A stretch of 64,000 nucleotides of DNA from Palsa-504 sp963744005 (GTDB lineage: Bacteria; Actinomycetota; Actinomycetes; Streptosporangiales; Streptosporangiaceae). The notes under the pieces were generated by a model. That model ran no database searches and was not told where the DNA came from. It worked only from the letters and a program-made list of their open reading frames with translations. Below, piece by piece: positions 44,999-54,308 of the stretch. The position numbers were made by a program, and so were the translations under genes. Every line of letters begins with the position of its first letter. Position 1 is the stretch's first letter. Where the stretch lies: NCBI GenBank assembly GCA_963744005.1, contig CAVURU010000002.1:62001-126000 (forward strand). Reading direction: 5' to 3'.

Positions 44999-46447
44999 TC
45001 AGCCCGCGGCGGGCGCCGCGGTGGGTGTCTGAGAGGGTGCCTGGCTTTCGCTGGGTGTCGGGCTTTCCGTGAGTGTCGGAGCTTCGGATGGGCTTTCGGT
45101 TCCGCGGGACGCCGGGGGCCCGCTGGTGGCCGGCGTTCCGGCGACCGGAGCCGTCTCGCTGGCGGGAGAGATGGGCCCCGCACTGGATGCTCGCGGATGG
45201 CTCGAGGCTGCGGAGGTGCCGTCCTGGGCCTGCAGCCGGAGCGTGCTGGCCGAGCCGGTCTTGCCGGCCGGAACCACATGGGAAGCCCGGTGGGTGCCGG
45301 CCGGGCTGGGTCGCTGAATGACAGCAGGTGCCGCCGACGATCCCGGCCCGGATTCCGCTCCGTCCGCATTTCCCGGCAAGACCGACCGTATGGCGACAAT
45401 GGCCGCGGCCAGGACGACCAGGAGCGTCAGGCCCGGAAGCACGGCAAGGACGATGCGCCTGCGATGTGCCGTGCGCTGGCCAGCGTCATCACCGGTTCGC
45501 CGGCCGTCCGGCCAGCGCCGGCTGGCTGACGGGGTGCCGATCGGACCCGATTCGCTATGGGCCAGGCGGTCTAGCGGCATGGTGGAAGGTCCGCAGGCTA
45601 GGACGGTGTGCAGATGCCGGGCCTGCTCCGCGACGTGCGCGGCAGTGGCTGGTCGCGCCTCGGGATCTTTAGCCGTCAGGTCGGCGACCAGGGCGGCAGC
45701 CTCATCAGGCACCGAAGAGGGCAGCGGTGGCAGCGGTCGCTCTAGATGCGCGAACGCTACTGCCAGCGGCGGCCCGTCAAACGGGACCCTCCCGGTCAGG
45801 CACTGGTAGGCCACAATTCCCAGGGCGTACAGGTCGCTCGCGGGCGTGGCCATGTGACCGGCAGCCCGTTCGGGAGCCATATAGGCGGCCGTGCCCATCA
45901 GCATCCCCGCTCGGGTGATAGGCGCGGACCCTGCCGCATGCGCAATCCCGAAGTCGGTGAGCTTGACTTTCCCGCCTCTCGCGACCAGCAGATTGCCTGG
46001 CTTGATGTCCCGATGCAGCACTCCGGCCGCGTGCGCGGCCTGCAACGCCTCAGCCGTCTGGGCGATCAGGTCCATCAACGGCACCGGGTCAAGCGGGCCG
46101 TCCGCGAGCATGGTGGCCAGAGATGGCCCGTCGACCAGTTCCATCACCAGATAGGGCGGATCGGGCCAGTCATCTTCACGGTAGTCATACACGTGAGTGA
46201 TGCCCGGATGTGACAGTGAACCTGCAAACCGCGCCTCGGCACGGAACCGGGTCTCGCCCTCATCATGACCGGTGTGACCGGGCTGCAACAGCTTGATAGC
46301 TACCAGCCGCTGCAGCACCAGGTCGGTGGCCTGCCAGACCTCGCCCATCCCGCCCGCGCCGATTTGGGCATCTAGCTGATACCGACCGCCGAGTAGCAAT
46401 CCGGGTGAGGGCATAGGCGGAGCACTGCCCGATCCGCTGCTGTTCAT
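44999..46447 (-). CDS. Ser/Thr protein kinase (PknB type) with membrane anchor
   Basis: 482 aa. The kinase domain spans residues 20-275: Gly-loop IGAGGMGEVW, Lys in VAIKLLQ, catalytic loop HRDIKPGNLL, DFG in LTDFGIAHAAG, APE-like YMAPERAAG. A transmembrane helix (VLAVLPGLTLLVVLAAAIVA) near residue 340 is followed by an extracellular Ser/Thr/Pro/Ala-rich tail without PASTA repeats. It probably senses envelope conditions. Standing in the accretion zone, it could be cargo or native. Confidence 0.9.
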   Translation of the reverse strand: MNSSGSGSAPPMPSPGLLLGGRYQLDAQIGAGGMGEVWQATDLVLQRLVAIKLLQPGHTGHDEGETRFRAEARFAGSLSHPGITHVYDYREDDWPDPPYLVMELVDGPSLATMLADGPLDPVPLMDLIAQTAEALQAAHAAGVLHRDIKPGNLLVARGGKVKLTDFGIAHAAGSAPITRAGMLMGTAAYMAPERAAGHMATPASDLYALGIVAYQCLTGRVPFDGPPLAVAFAHLERPLPPLPSSVPDEAAALVADLTAKDPEARPATAAHVAEQARHLHTVLACGPSTMPLDRLAHSESGPIGTPSASRRWPDGRRTGDDAGQRTAHRRRIVLAVLPGLTLLVVLAAAIVAIRSVLPGNADGAESGPGSSAAPAVIQRPSPAGTHRASHVVPAGKTGSASTLRLQAQDGTSAASSHPRASSAGPISPASETAPVAGTPATSGPPASRGTESPSEAPTLTESPTPSESQAPSQTPTAAPAAG

Positions 46448-46531
46448 CCCGGACCGCGTTAACCTTCTGAGTCCGTGACAGGAAGTCGTGAGAGTCGCCG
46501 TTGAAAGCCGGGTTACCTGCCTCTTAGAAAC

Positions 46532-46765
46532 TCAGCACGCGCCGTGAAGGAAAGACGACCTAAGGTAACGCTTAAGCTGGCTTACGCCGGGTATGCGCGC
46601 GTCTGTCCTGCCGCGCGCAGTCGTGTCCGAGTCCGGCCCCGGCGTCTCCCGAACGCGCGGCAGGACCCCAGATAGCTCTTCCCCGGCGGGATTGAACTCA
46701 GTCTCATCTTGACTAGTTGGCAATTTAACCTGTTCTTCTTCGTTGAAAATGAAGCAAGCCATCAT
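46532..46765 (-). CDS. Small hypothetical protein with strong RBS
   Basis: 77 aa. AGGAGGAG lies immediately upstream of ATG 46765, the best Shine-Dalgarno in this part of the window, so translation is likely. The product begins MMACFIFNEEEQVKLPTSQD, is polar and mostly disordered, and ends in Cys (SSFLHGAC). It lies 8 bp behind the gene at 46774. A short acidic N-terminus with Ser/Thr/Cys towards the end would suit a signalling or precursor peptide, but no family is recognised. Confidence 0.55.
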   Translation of the reverse strand: MMACFIFNEEEQVKLPTSQDETEFNPAGEELSGVLPRVRETPGPDSDTTARGRTDARIPGVSQLKRYLRSSFLHGAC

Positions 46766-46773
46766 GACTCCTC

Positions 46774-47100
46774 CTATACAACATCCCGTGCTATGAGCCC
46801 GGCCCGGGCCGAGTTGGTCGCGCCGTGGACTCTTGTGGTGGTCATGCTCTGGGAGAAGGTCCAGTCCGTTGCTGTGCCTTTGACTTCGGACTCTGTGAGC
46901 GAGACCTGGAAGAACCTGTCGCCGCGCTGACGGGCTGCTTCGGCCTGGCCGATGGGCGATTCGAGATGGCGTTTCCGCGCCGCTTCCTGCTCCGCGGCCG
47001 CCCGGATCTCGTCGAGGCGAGCGGACTGCCGTTGCATTTGTTCCTGGATCCGGGCTTGCTCGGCGCCCCTTTCCTCGTCGGTCTTTCGCCCCAGTGCCAT
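46774..47100 (-). CDS. Coiled-coil hypothetical protein
   Basis: 108 aa from ATG 47100. Residues 5-60 are a charged helix (ARIQEQMQRQSARLDEIRAA), then a small C-terminal domain (GDRFFQVSLTESEVKGTATD). It forms an operon with the small gene downstream. Family not recognised. Confidence 0.55.
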   Translation of the reverse strand: MALGRKTDEERGAEQARIQEQMQRQSARLDEIRAAAEQEAARKRHLESPIGQAEAARQRGDRFFQVSLTESEVKGTATDWTFSQSMTTTRVHGATNSARAGLIARDVV

Positions 47101-47186
47101 TGCTAATTGGTTGATCCAGTCGATGCGAACTAACGGCAAGCTCGCTTGATACTCAAGCGTCAGACATGGCCGCCATCTTGGCGAAG

Positions 47187-47624
47187 TCAAGGGACGGCGA
47201 TTCGGGCGAGGAGGCTGCGCAACTGAGCGGCCTCGGCCTCGTCGAGAGCGTTCAGCAGCCGCTGTTCGGCCTGGTCGCTGGCTCGGGTGGCATTGCCGAG
47301 CGTCGATTTGCCGGCCCGGGTCAGCTCGACCAGGTTGCGACGCCTGTCGGCAGGATCAGGGCGGCGGGCGAGGAGGCCCTTTGCCTCCAGCGCGTCCAGC
47401 AGCGCAACCATCGAGGTTCGGTCCACCCCCAGCCGCTGAGCGGCCTGCTGCTGCGACTGCGGTTCCCCCGCGTCGAGAAACATCAGGATCGAGAGCTCCC
47501 GGTGATTAATACCGGATGCAGCGAGCACTTCGTCATGCAACTCGGCCAGGGCCAGCTGGGCCCGCTTGAGCAGGTAATTAAGCCGACCACTCAGCTGCGG
47601 TCCCAGATCCTCGTCGCTTGGCAC
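47187..47624 (-). CDS. MarR-family regulator
   Basis: 145 aa with the MarR winged helix (QQAAQRLGVDRTSMVALLDA, LEAKGLLARRPDPADRRRN). Divergent from an SDR-type gene with 61 bp between starts, and a palindrome lies in that gap, so it probably represses both. Confidence 0.9.
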   Translation of the reverse strand: MPSDEDLGPQLSGRLNYLLKRAQLALAELHDEVLAASGINHRELSILMFLDAGEPQSQQQAAQRLGVDRTSMVALLDALEAKGLLARRPDPADRRRNLVELTRAGKSTLGNATRASDQAEQRLLNALDEAEAAQLRSLLARIAVP

Positions 47625-47643
47625 ACTCCCAGTATACCGTTAT

Positions 47644-47656
47644 GCTGATCATCAGC
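47644..47656. promoter_or_regulatory. Probable MarR operator
   Basis: GCTGATCATCAGC, a perfect odd palindrome, lies in the MarR/SDR divergent gap. Confidence 0.55.
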
Positions 47657-47685
47657 AATACTGACGATCAACGGGGAAAACTATC

Positions 47686-48513
47686 ATGTCTGCTGTTCTG
47701 CTCACCGGCGCTACCGGGCTTGTCGGCTCGAGGCTGCTACCTCGTCTCATCGACGCCGGACACGAGTGCCGCGTGCTCGTCCGCCGCGACACCAACCTGC
47801 CCGCCGCAGCAGTCGCCGTACGCGGCGACCTCACCGACCCTGCCGGCCCGGACTCGCTGTCTGAGGCCCTTAAGGGCGTCGAGGCGATCGTCCACCTGGC
47901 GGCGCTTTTCCGCACCGAAGACGAAGCGGCCGTGTGGCGCGCCAACCTGGACGGCACCCGCAACCTCATCACCGCGGTCCAGGGGACCGCGCCTCGGGCA
48001 CGGCTGGTCATGGCCAGCACCGGCAACGTCTACGACGCCGACGCGGCCAGCCCCGCACGCGAGAGCGACGAGTGCCACCCGGCCGCCGCCTACCCCGCGA
48101 GCAAGCTCGCCGCCGAGAACCTGCTACGCGACAGCGGCCTGACGTGGGCGATCCTGCGCCTCCCGTTCATCTACGGCGACGGCGACGGCCACATCGAGAT
48201 GATGCCCGCCATGGCACCGCGCTTCGGAATGCACCCCGCCCACACCTTCTCCGTAGCCCACCACCGCGACATCATGAACGCCGTCAGCATCGCCCTGTCC
48301 GGCGCCATGGACGGCCGCATCGTCAACATCGCCGACGACACCCCCCTGACCGTCCTGGAGATGACCGAGATCGCCGGAAAGCCGATGGCCGGCTCATCCG
48401 AGCCACTCACCAACCCCTGGTCCGGACGCATGGACACCACCCTGGCCCGCCAACTCGGCTTCAGCCCTCAGGTCCCCAGCATCCGGGCCGCGGCCCGCCA
48501 GGGAATCCTGTAG
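47686..48513 (+). CDS. NAD-dependent epimerase/dehydratase (extended SDR)
   Basis: 275 aa. The NAD(P)-binding motif TGATGLVGSRLLP lies at the N-terminus, with the Asp pair GDLTDP, a Ser/Thr in MASTGNVYDAD and the catalytic YxxxK in YPASKLAAENLL. The C-terminal substrate domain is short. Probably regulated by the divergent MarR protein; substrate unknown. Confidence 0.88.
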   Translation: MSAVLLTGATGLVGSRLLPRLIDAGHECRVLVRRDTNLPAAAVAVRGDLTDPAGPDSLSEALKGVEAIVHLAALFRTEDEAAVWRANLDGTRNLITAVQGTAPRARLVMASTGNVYDADAASPARESDECHPAAAYPASKLAAENLLRDSGLTWAILRLPFIYGDGDGHIEMMPAMAPRFGMHPAHTFSVAHHRDIMNAVSIALSGAMDGRIVNIADDTPLTVLEMTEIAGKPMAGSSEPLTNPWSGRMDTTLARQLGFSPQVPSIRAAARQGIL

Positions 48514-48867
48514 ACCTCACCACGGCTCGCGCCTCATACCAACAGGCCGCCAGAACGACAGACAGCGCTAGCCTGAGCCGCCGTCACGTACTCGCACTTA
48601 GGTGGGCTATCGGCTGGATCCGAGAGACGCCGCAGCGATCAAGGCGAGGGACAGGCGGCATTACCCGACGACCCATCGAGCGCTGGGAGGTCAGTGACAG
48701 GAATGACGCCGTACACTGACACCCAAGCTGGCCCGGCGAAGGATCATCCGTACCCTTCTTTCGGAGCCAAGCCGCCGACGAGAGCAGCAGCACTGTCAAC
48801 GGCGGCCCAATGTGGACCCGGCTGCGGCGGCTGAAAATGGACCCGCCTGCCCTGTGATTGTTGTGTT

Positions 48868-49671
48868 TTAGTTGCTGGTGGTGGCCGCGGGGACGCGGCC
48901 GAGGTCTCGGTCTTTGAGGCGGTAGCTGTCTCCTTTGAGGGCGATGACTTCGGCGTGGTGGACGAGGCGGTCGATCATGGCGGCGGCGACGGTGTCGTCG
49001 CCGAAGACTTCGCCCCAGCGGCCGAACGGCTTGTTGGAGGTGACGATGAGGCTGGCCCGCTCGTAGCGGGAGCTGACGAGCTGGAAGAACAGGTTGGCAG
49101 CCTCGGCTTCGAAGGGGATGTAGCCGACCTCGTCGATGATCAGCAGCGGGACGCGGCCCAGGCGGGTGAGTTCGTCCTGGAGGCGGCCGGCGTGGTGGGC
49201 GTCGGTGAGCCGGGCGACCCACTGTGAGGCGGTGGCGAATGCGACCCGGTGCCCGGCCTGGCAGGCCCGGATGCCCAGCCCGGTGGACAGGTGGGTTTTG
49301 CCGGTGCCGGGCGGCCCGAGGAACACCACGTTGTCTTTCGCGGTGACGAAGTCCAGGGTGCCGAGGTGGGTGATGGTCTCGCGTTTCAGCGACCGCTGGT
49401 GATCGAAGTCGAAGTCTTCCAGCGACTTGCGGGCTGGGAACCGGGCGGCGCGGATACGGCCCTCGCCGCCGTGGGACTCCCGGGCGGCGACCTCGCGTTG
49501 CAGGCAGGCGGCCAGGAACTCCTCATGGGTCCAGGATTCGGCCCGGGCCCGTTCGGCGAGCCGTTCCACCGCCCCGCCCAGCGACGGGGCCTTCAGCGCC
49601 CGGGCCAGGTAGGCGATCTCTGAGGACACGTCCCGGCCCGGTGCCGTGGCGCCAGCCCGGCCGGGCATCAC
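48868..49671 (-). CDS. istB: IS21 transposition helper ATPase
   Basis: 267 aa. The AAA+ Walker A GPPGTGKTHLSTGLG near residue 118 and Walker B LLIIDEVGYIPF near 175 are those of IstB/DnaC-like helpers. It starts at GTG 49671 or ATG 49668, overlapping the istA stop. Confidence 0.93.
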   Translation of the reverse strand: MMPGRAGATAPGRDVSSEIAYLARALKAPSLGGAVERLAERARAESWTHEEFLAACLQREVAARESHGGEGRIRAARFPARKSLEDFDFDHQRSLKRETITHLGTLDFVTAKDNVVFLGPPGTGKTHLSTGLGIRACQAGHRVAFATASQWVARLTDAHHAGRLQDELTRLGRVPLLIIDEVGYIPFEAEAANLFFQLVSSRYERASLIVTSNKPFGRWGEVFGDDTVAAAMIDRLVHHAEVIALKGDSYRLKDRDLGRVPAATTSN

Positions 49672-50895
49672 GCCGCTCCCTGATCGCCGGTGCCCAGGAT
49701 CCGGTCGTAGTCGCCCAGGGCCCGCTGCTGCACGTCGGTGTCAGCCGGGCGGGTCGTGATCAGGCGGCGGGCCTGGCGCAGCTGCGCCGCCGCGGCGGCA
49801 TGGGCCGGGTCGGTGATGCTCTGGTGGGCGGCCCAGCACCGCGGGTGCCAGGCGACCTCGGCCGGCGCAGGTGACCGTGACCTCCTCCAGCCCAGCCGCG
49901 ATCTCGACCGTGCGGCCGATGACCGAGGGGTGCACCGAGTAATCGTTGGAATCCACCCGGACGTAATGGTCGCGGGGCAGCCGGGTGGCCAGCCGCCACC
50001 CGGTCACCGGGGCCACCGGCGGCAGCTGGAGCATCGCGGCCTTATCGGCCTCCCACCGGTCAGCCGGCCGGCATCCCAGCGTCCGGTGCTGACGGGTGTT
50101 CGCCCGCATTAGCCAGTCCGCCAGCTGGGCGTTGAAGTCCGCTGGGCTGGCGAACCGGCGGCCAGGCAGAAACGATGTCTCCAGATAGCCGTTGGCCCGC
50201 TCAACCAGGCCCTTGGCCTCCGGGTCCCGCGGCCGGCACTGGATCACCGTGATCCCCAGCGTCCCCCGGAACCCGTTCATGGCCTCGGTCAGCACCGGCT
50301 TCCCGGCCCGCCACTGCCCGACCGCCGACTCGTTGTCCCAGACCAGAGCCCGCGGCACGGCACCCAGGCCGCTGATCAGGGCCCAGTGCCCGGCCAGCAG
50401 GTCCGGGCCCTGACGCGACGGGATCATCCGGGCCGTCATCACCCGCGAATACCCGGCCACCATCACCAGCACCGGCGGCCGCCCCGCCTGACCCGCCCCC
50501 ACCGGCACATCCGCCGGCGGGAACCACAAATCACACTGGGCCAGCTCACCGGGCAGATACTCCGTCCGCGACGCCGGATCCGGCGGGACGAACAACGGCC
50601 GCAGCTCCCGCACCCGGACCTTCAGCACCGTCAGCGACCGCTCCCAGCCGATCCGCTCCGCGATCACCGTCGCCGGCATATCCGGCCACTGCGCCAGCAG
50701 CTCCCGGATCCGCGGCTCGGCCGCATCCACAACCGACCCCTTCGCCGGCCGCTGATACCTCGGCGGCCCCTCCGCCGCCAGCGCCCGCCGCACCGTGTTC
50801 CGGCCCATCCCCAGCCGACGCGCAATCGCCCGCACCGGCATACCCTCCGCCCGATGCAACCGACGGATCTCCGCCCAGTCCTCCACGTTGATCAC
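49668..50895 (-). CDS. istA: IS21 transposase, frameshift near 3' end
   Basis: About 408 aa when joined. HTH at the N-terminus (VRAIARRLGMGRNTVRRALA) and a DDE integrase core (Asp in CDLWFPPADVP, Asp in VWDNESAVGQW, Glu in PEAKGLVERANGYLE). The frame shifts near 49868; EVAWHPRCWAAHQSITDP then continues in another frame to the stop at 49668. Confidence 0.9.
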
Positions 50896-50944
50896 TCCCC
50901 ACTATCAGGGAGGAGGGTCCATTTTCATCCGCCGGCACTGGTAC

Positions 50945-51506
50945 AGGATTCACCCGCCGACGACAAGCACGAGCAGCAACGTCGTCGCGCGACTGCTGAA
51001 GTCCGCGTATCAAGCCAAACGTGATGGCCGCAGCTCAGGAGCCTGTCTCTTAATCCACGGGTCAGCCAGCCAGCATGACCCGGCCGCGTGGGATATGTGT
51101 GGAACTTCCCAGCCGATCAGCGGCCGTGCATGGTTGTCAGGCCAGGTCAGGACCGCTGCACTGCGTTGAGAGACGATGGCCTGTAAAACCGTCGGCAGCG
51201 GGGAGCGTCCCGTCCTGGGCGGCCTGAGCCGCGGTGGCCGCCTGCTTGCCTTGCACGGTTGGAACGGGCAGGTCAAGAACCGGAGTTGTGCACGGAATTG
51301 TGCACGCGACGCGCCGAGACAGGCTGAGACTGGGGAGATGCAGCGCACCGAGTCAGCTTCGCGCCGTGAGCTTGCCGAGGTCAGCGCCGTGACGAAGGAC
51401 AGCTGAGACGCCGTAGACGTGCGTCGTATGGCTCATAATCCAGCGACGGCGGGACAGTCTGTGACATGCAGAAGTGACAGCAACGGCCATGCGAGGCACT
51501 CAAGCG
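50945..51506. other. Region without a supported gene
   Basis: No gene with good codon use. TTGTGCACG occurs twice within 13 bp near 51286-51305. Otherwise nothing is seen. Confidence 0.45.
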
Positions 51507-51878
51507 TCAGGTGGCTGCGGGCATCGGCCCAGCAAAGGCCACGATCCGACTGACCAAGCCATCTGCCTCGAAAGCGGCGAAGTCCATGCCGGCCACGATG
51601 ACGCTGCCATGCCCGTCCCGGCCGACAAATGCGAACCGGGCGTAGCGGTGATGCTCTTGGATGCCACTGTCGACGGCTACAGTTGCGCCCGGGTTGGTGG
51701 CGAGGAACTGCCCGATCCTCGCCGACAGTTCCTCACGGCCAGCAGCCCGCCCGAAGCCGTCGACGTACTCACCGTCGACGGCGAAGCTACGCTCAAGCAG
51801 TTCGTCCCTCTTTGCCTTGTCTCCCTCGTTCCACGCAGCTACATAACCACGGAGCGCCTGCTGCATCACCTGGTCCAT
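51507..51878 (-). CDS. NTF2/SnoaL-like protein
   Basis: 123 aa from ATG 51878 with GGGGAGG upstream. The pattern MQQALRGYVAAWNEGD and YVDGFGRAAGREEL is typical of SnoaL-like proteins; the C-terminal strand text GSVIVAGMDFAAFEADG fits the cone-shaped fold. Function unknown. Confidence 0.7.
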   Translation of the reverse strand: MDQVMQQALRGYVAAWNEGDKAKRDELLERSFAVDGEYVDGFGRAAGREELSARIGQFLATNPGATVAVDSGIQEHHRYARFAFVGRDGHGSVIVAGMDFAAFEADGLVSRIVAFAGPMPAAT

Positions 51879-51994
51879 CTCATCCTCCCCAAATGCCACC
51901 GACAGGTCACACCTTTACATAGGTGCAATGCAAGGCAGCCGACGAGAGCATCGCGGGCGAATACCCAGGTCACAGCAGCAAGAATGCTGCCTGA

Positions 51995-52033
51995 GCCAGA
52001 ATGTCGACACCCCTGACACAGAAGTGGTTGTAA
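51995..52033 (+). repeat. Degraded att scar
   Basis: The arm GCCAGAATGTCGACAC matches 44765-44780 with one change and is followed by CCCTGACACAGAAG, a partial tRNA-Val(GAC) core that decays after about 15 bp. Confidence 0.6.
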
Positions 52034-52189
52034 GTGAGATGAGGGCGTGCCCGGCGCGTGCCCGATCGGCCGGCCAACGGCGGGAAATCACTCGACAGCA
52101 GGTTCGACGGAGGCTGGACCGCGGGCTGCGGCAGGGGGAGGATAGGAGCGCTGGCGGCCTGGCTGGCGGGCCGCGGGAGGGGAGTCACC

Positions 52190-52480
52190 ATGCGGTTCCT
52201 GATCACCGTCGAGTGGAGCAGCAAGTCCGAGGCCGACCAGGTAAGGGTCCTGGACATGTTCAACAAGTGGACCCCGCCGGTACCGCTCACCGAGTGGTCC
52301 GGGTTCGCCGACGGCTCGGGTTTCATGGCCATCGCGGAGACAGACGACGTGGGCGCTCTGGCGGCCATCGCCGCGCCGTGGACCGCGTACCTCGACTTCA
52401 CCGTGCGGGCCCTGCAGCCAATCCAGCAAACCGCCGAAGTCATGGCTTCGGCCATCGAGTTCCGCAACGCGGTGGGCTAG
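52190..52480 (+). CDS. DUF3303-type small protein
   Basis: 96 aa from ATG 52190 behind GGGAGGGGAG. A ferredoxin-like small fold: MRFLITVEWSSKSEADQVRV, a strand-loop FADGSGFMAIAETDD and a helix PWTAYLDFTVRALQPI. Members have no assigned role. Confidence 0.65.
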   Translation: MRFLITVEWSSKSEADQVRVLDMFNKWTPPVPLTEWSGFADGSGFMAIAETDDVGALAAIAAPWTAYLDFTVRALQPIQQTAEVMASAIEFRNAVG

Positions 52481-53029
52481 GAGGCGCTAGCACACGTAAG
52501 ACGAAGCTGCCCAGGAGGGACACCGAAACGGTTATCTTGCTGCCCAGGTGGCGGGCTCCGGAGCCAAGCCTGTTCCGTCTGTGTTCCGTCCAATGCCGAA
52601 CAGCACCGCCAAACGACGCGAGACACCGAACAGTCAAATGCCAGCTCAGGCACGTAGTGCCAGCTACCGATAGCATCACCAAAAGTCCGAGCTGAACTCA
52701 GATCCGGGGACGACCCCGCTGAGGGTACGTGTCCGCCCCTCCAGCGCCAAGCGTGACCGTGACCGCAGGACAACCCAGTGCTGGCGGAAGGACTGCGGAC
52801 ACTCCGGTCAGAGACCAAGGGCCAGGCCGAAGCCTGCCCGGATCGGACGCGGGCTGTCCCCTTGACCGTACGGGAAGTCAACAGCGCTGGCAGCAGCATT
52901 GACAGCAACACCTCCGCATACCGGCACGATCGTGCGCGCCATGACGACCACGAATCACGAGACCAGCGGGTAATGACTCGTGTCTGGCCAGAACTGACAC
53001 GGAAGAGGTCAGAGGGTCGCGAGGAATTT
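52481..53029. other. Region without a supported gene; small att fragment
   Basis: Nothing coding is convincing. 52994-53011 (CTGACACGGAAGAGGTCA) is an exact 18-bp piece of the tRNA-Val(GAC) att core. Confidence 0.55.
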
Positions 53030-53623
53030 TTATCCGAAGCGGTCGGGGTGAGGTGCGCTGTTTCGCAATCGGGAGCCGCTGAACTCCACCGTCGAGCTCA
53101 CCACCCGCCGCCAGAATGGCCAGAGGGACGGCGCGATCCGAAGCTCGACCCGGGCTCGGGCATGACGGCCAAGAAGGTCGTCCACGACAACTTGCTCGGC
53201 TACCTCGACCGGTTCGTCGGCGACCCAGTAGCCGCCCACCTCGTGCGGCCGGAACGCCTCGACCGGCAGCCGGTAGGCATACAGACGGCAGGTCTGTAGC
53301 CGGTCCAGCCAGTCTCCCTCGATGACATGGACCCGGCTGGCTCCGCCCTGGCCGAAGAACCGTTCACGATCCTCGGCGGTAGTCGTCGAGACCGGCCAGA
53401 TACATCCCCGCGGACAGTCCCGGGGGAACCAGAACATCGGCGAGTGACGAGAGTCGACGGCCCAGACCAGCGGCGGCGCTTCGGGATTCGAGGTGGGGAC
53501 GTGCGGCCGGAACCGGCTCAGAGAAGGGTCCTCGCTGAAATGCCACAGCGAGAAAGAGCCTTCTCCCTCATAGGGCGGCGGCGGTTCCCGGGTCAGTAGG
53601 TTCTCAGGGTAGTCATCAGGCAT
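53030..53623 (-). CDS. DUF6886-like protein
   Basis: 197 aa from ATG 53623. FSLWHFSEDPSLSRFRPHVP, VWAVDSRHSPMFWFPRDCPR and the C-terminal VEFSGSRLRNSAPH are characteristic of a conserved actinobacterial and firmicute family of unknown function, possibly ADP-ribosyl-related. Its 3' end lies close to an att fragment. Confidence 0.65.
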   Translation of the reverse strand: MPDDYPENLLTREPPPPYEGEGSFSLWHFSEDPSLSRFRPHVPTSNPEAPPLVWAVDSRHSPMFWFPRDCPRGCIWPVSTTTAEDRERFFGQGGASRVHVIEGDWLDRLQTCRLYAYRLPVEAFRPHEVGGYWVADEPVEVAEQVVVDDLLGRHARARVELRIAPSLWPFWRRVVSSTVEFSGSRLRNSAPHPDRFG

Positions 53624-53821
53624 CGATATCAGTTTCCACTCAAGGCCAGCCCGCGATGGCTTCCCGGCCACGAGATTGAGGGCGGCCCCGGCCCTAGGGG
53701 TGGCCCTACAACAGCCCTAGAACGCTGAGGACCACAGGTGTGGATACAGGAAAGCGCAGGGTGGACGGCGAGCGTCACGCCGGACATCTAACCAGGTCAA
53801 GACGACAACACCGCTACCAAG

Positions 53822-53890
53822 GCCGGAATGCCGACACTCTGACACGGAAGAGGTCACGGTTCAAATCCTGTACGGCCCACCAGATCACAG
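53822..53890 (+). repeat. Outermost att scar
   Basis: The arm GCCGGAATGCCGACAC is followed at 53839-53890 by the tRNA-Val(GAC) 3' end with one base deleted (T arm). Sequence identity reaches 8 bp past CCA, as at the intact locus. Confidence 0.8.
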
Positions 53891-53952
53891 ACTTACAGCC
53901 CGCTTTCGGATCACCGATTCGGCCGGACGACAGCATTAGTGACAGCAACCGG

Positions 53953-54308
53953 TCAGTCTGGATCGGCTCTGAACAGCTCGCTAAGCATGGTCAGCGCCGC
54001 CCGTCGGCTGCGTCGTCGGCACCCGTGTAGATCTCGGCCGGTCCTATCGTCGTGCCCACTCATACCAACCGCGCCTAATTCGGTGATGATTTCGGCGAGG
54101 CCGAAAAGTGCATAGGTCCAAGCGGTGATCGCGTCCTTATCAGCCACATTTCGCTGATCAGGGGTAGTAGAGGTTCGAGGTTGCAAAGGACGAGCTTCCC
54201 TTGCAGCGTCCTCATACCCTTGGTCAACCGGAACGGCAGGAACAATCGGCTCTCGGACCCCGCGATTGGCAGCAGCGTTACCTCGCCGCTGTCGCGTTCC
54301 AAGATCAC
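53953..54308 (-). CDS. Hypothetical protein, possible frameshift
   Basis: From GTG 54308 the frame reads VTLLPIAGSESRLFLPFRLT and GKLVLCNLEPLLPLISE. Near 54150 the protein-like text moves to another frame (AWTYALFGLAEIITELG) and ends at 53953. The combined product would be about 118 aa. Family not recognised. Confidence 0.4.

Larger units (their letters stand above)
48793..50944. mobile_element. IS21-family insertion sequence
   Basis: Two genes, istA and istB, in overlapping order. Ends begin TGT on each strand and share GGCGG-TGAAAATGGACCC in inverted orientation (near 48827 and 50915). No target duplication is visible in the flanking 6 bp. It lies between the SDR gene and the NTF2-like gene at 51507. 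Confidence 0.8.
41418..53890. mobile_element. Decayed accretion zone of earlier tRNA-Val(GAC) elements
   Basis: Beyond attR, further tRNA-derived fragments occur at 44780, 52011, 52994 and 53839, with an integrase remnant at 44583 and an IS21 element at 48793. Genes between them are mixed and often short. The simplest reading is several older elements integrated at the same tRNA, now mostly deleted. Confidence 0.5.

Noticed and set aside
49741..50112. Target-site duplication for the IS21 element
   Set aside because: The bases flanking 48793 and 50944 do not match in the first 6 positions, so no duplication is claimed.
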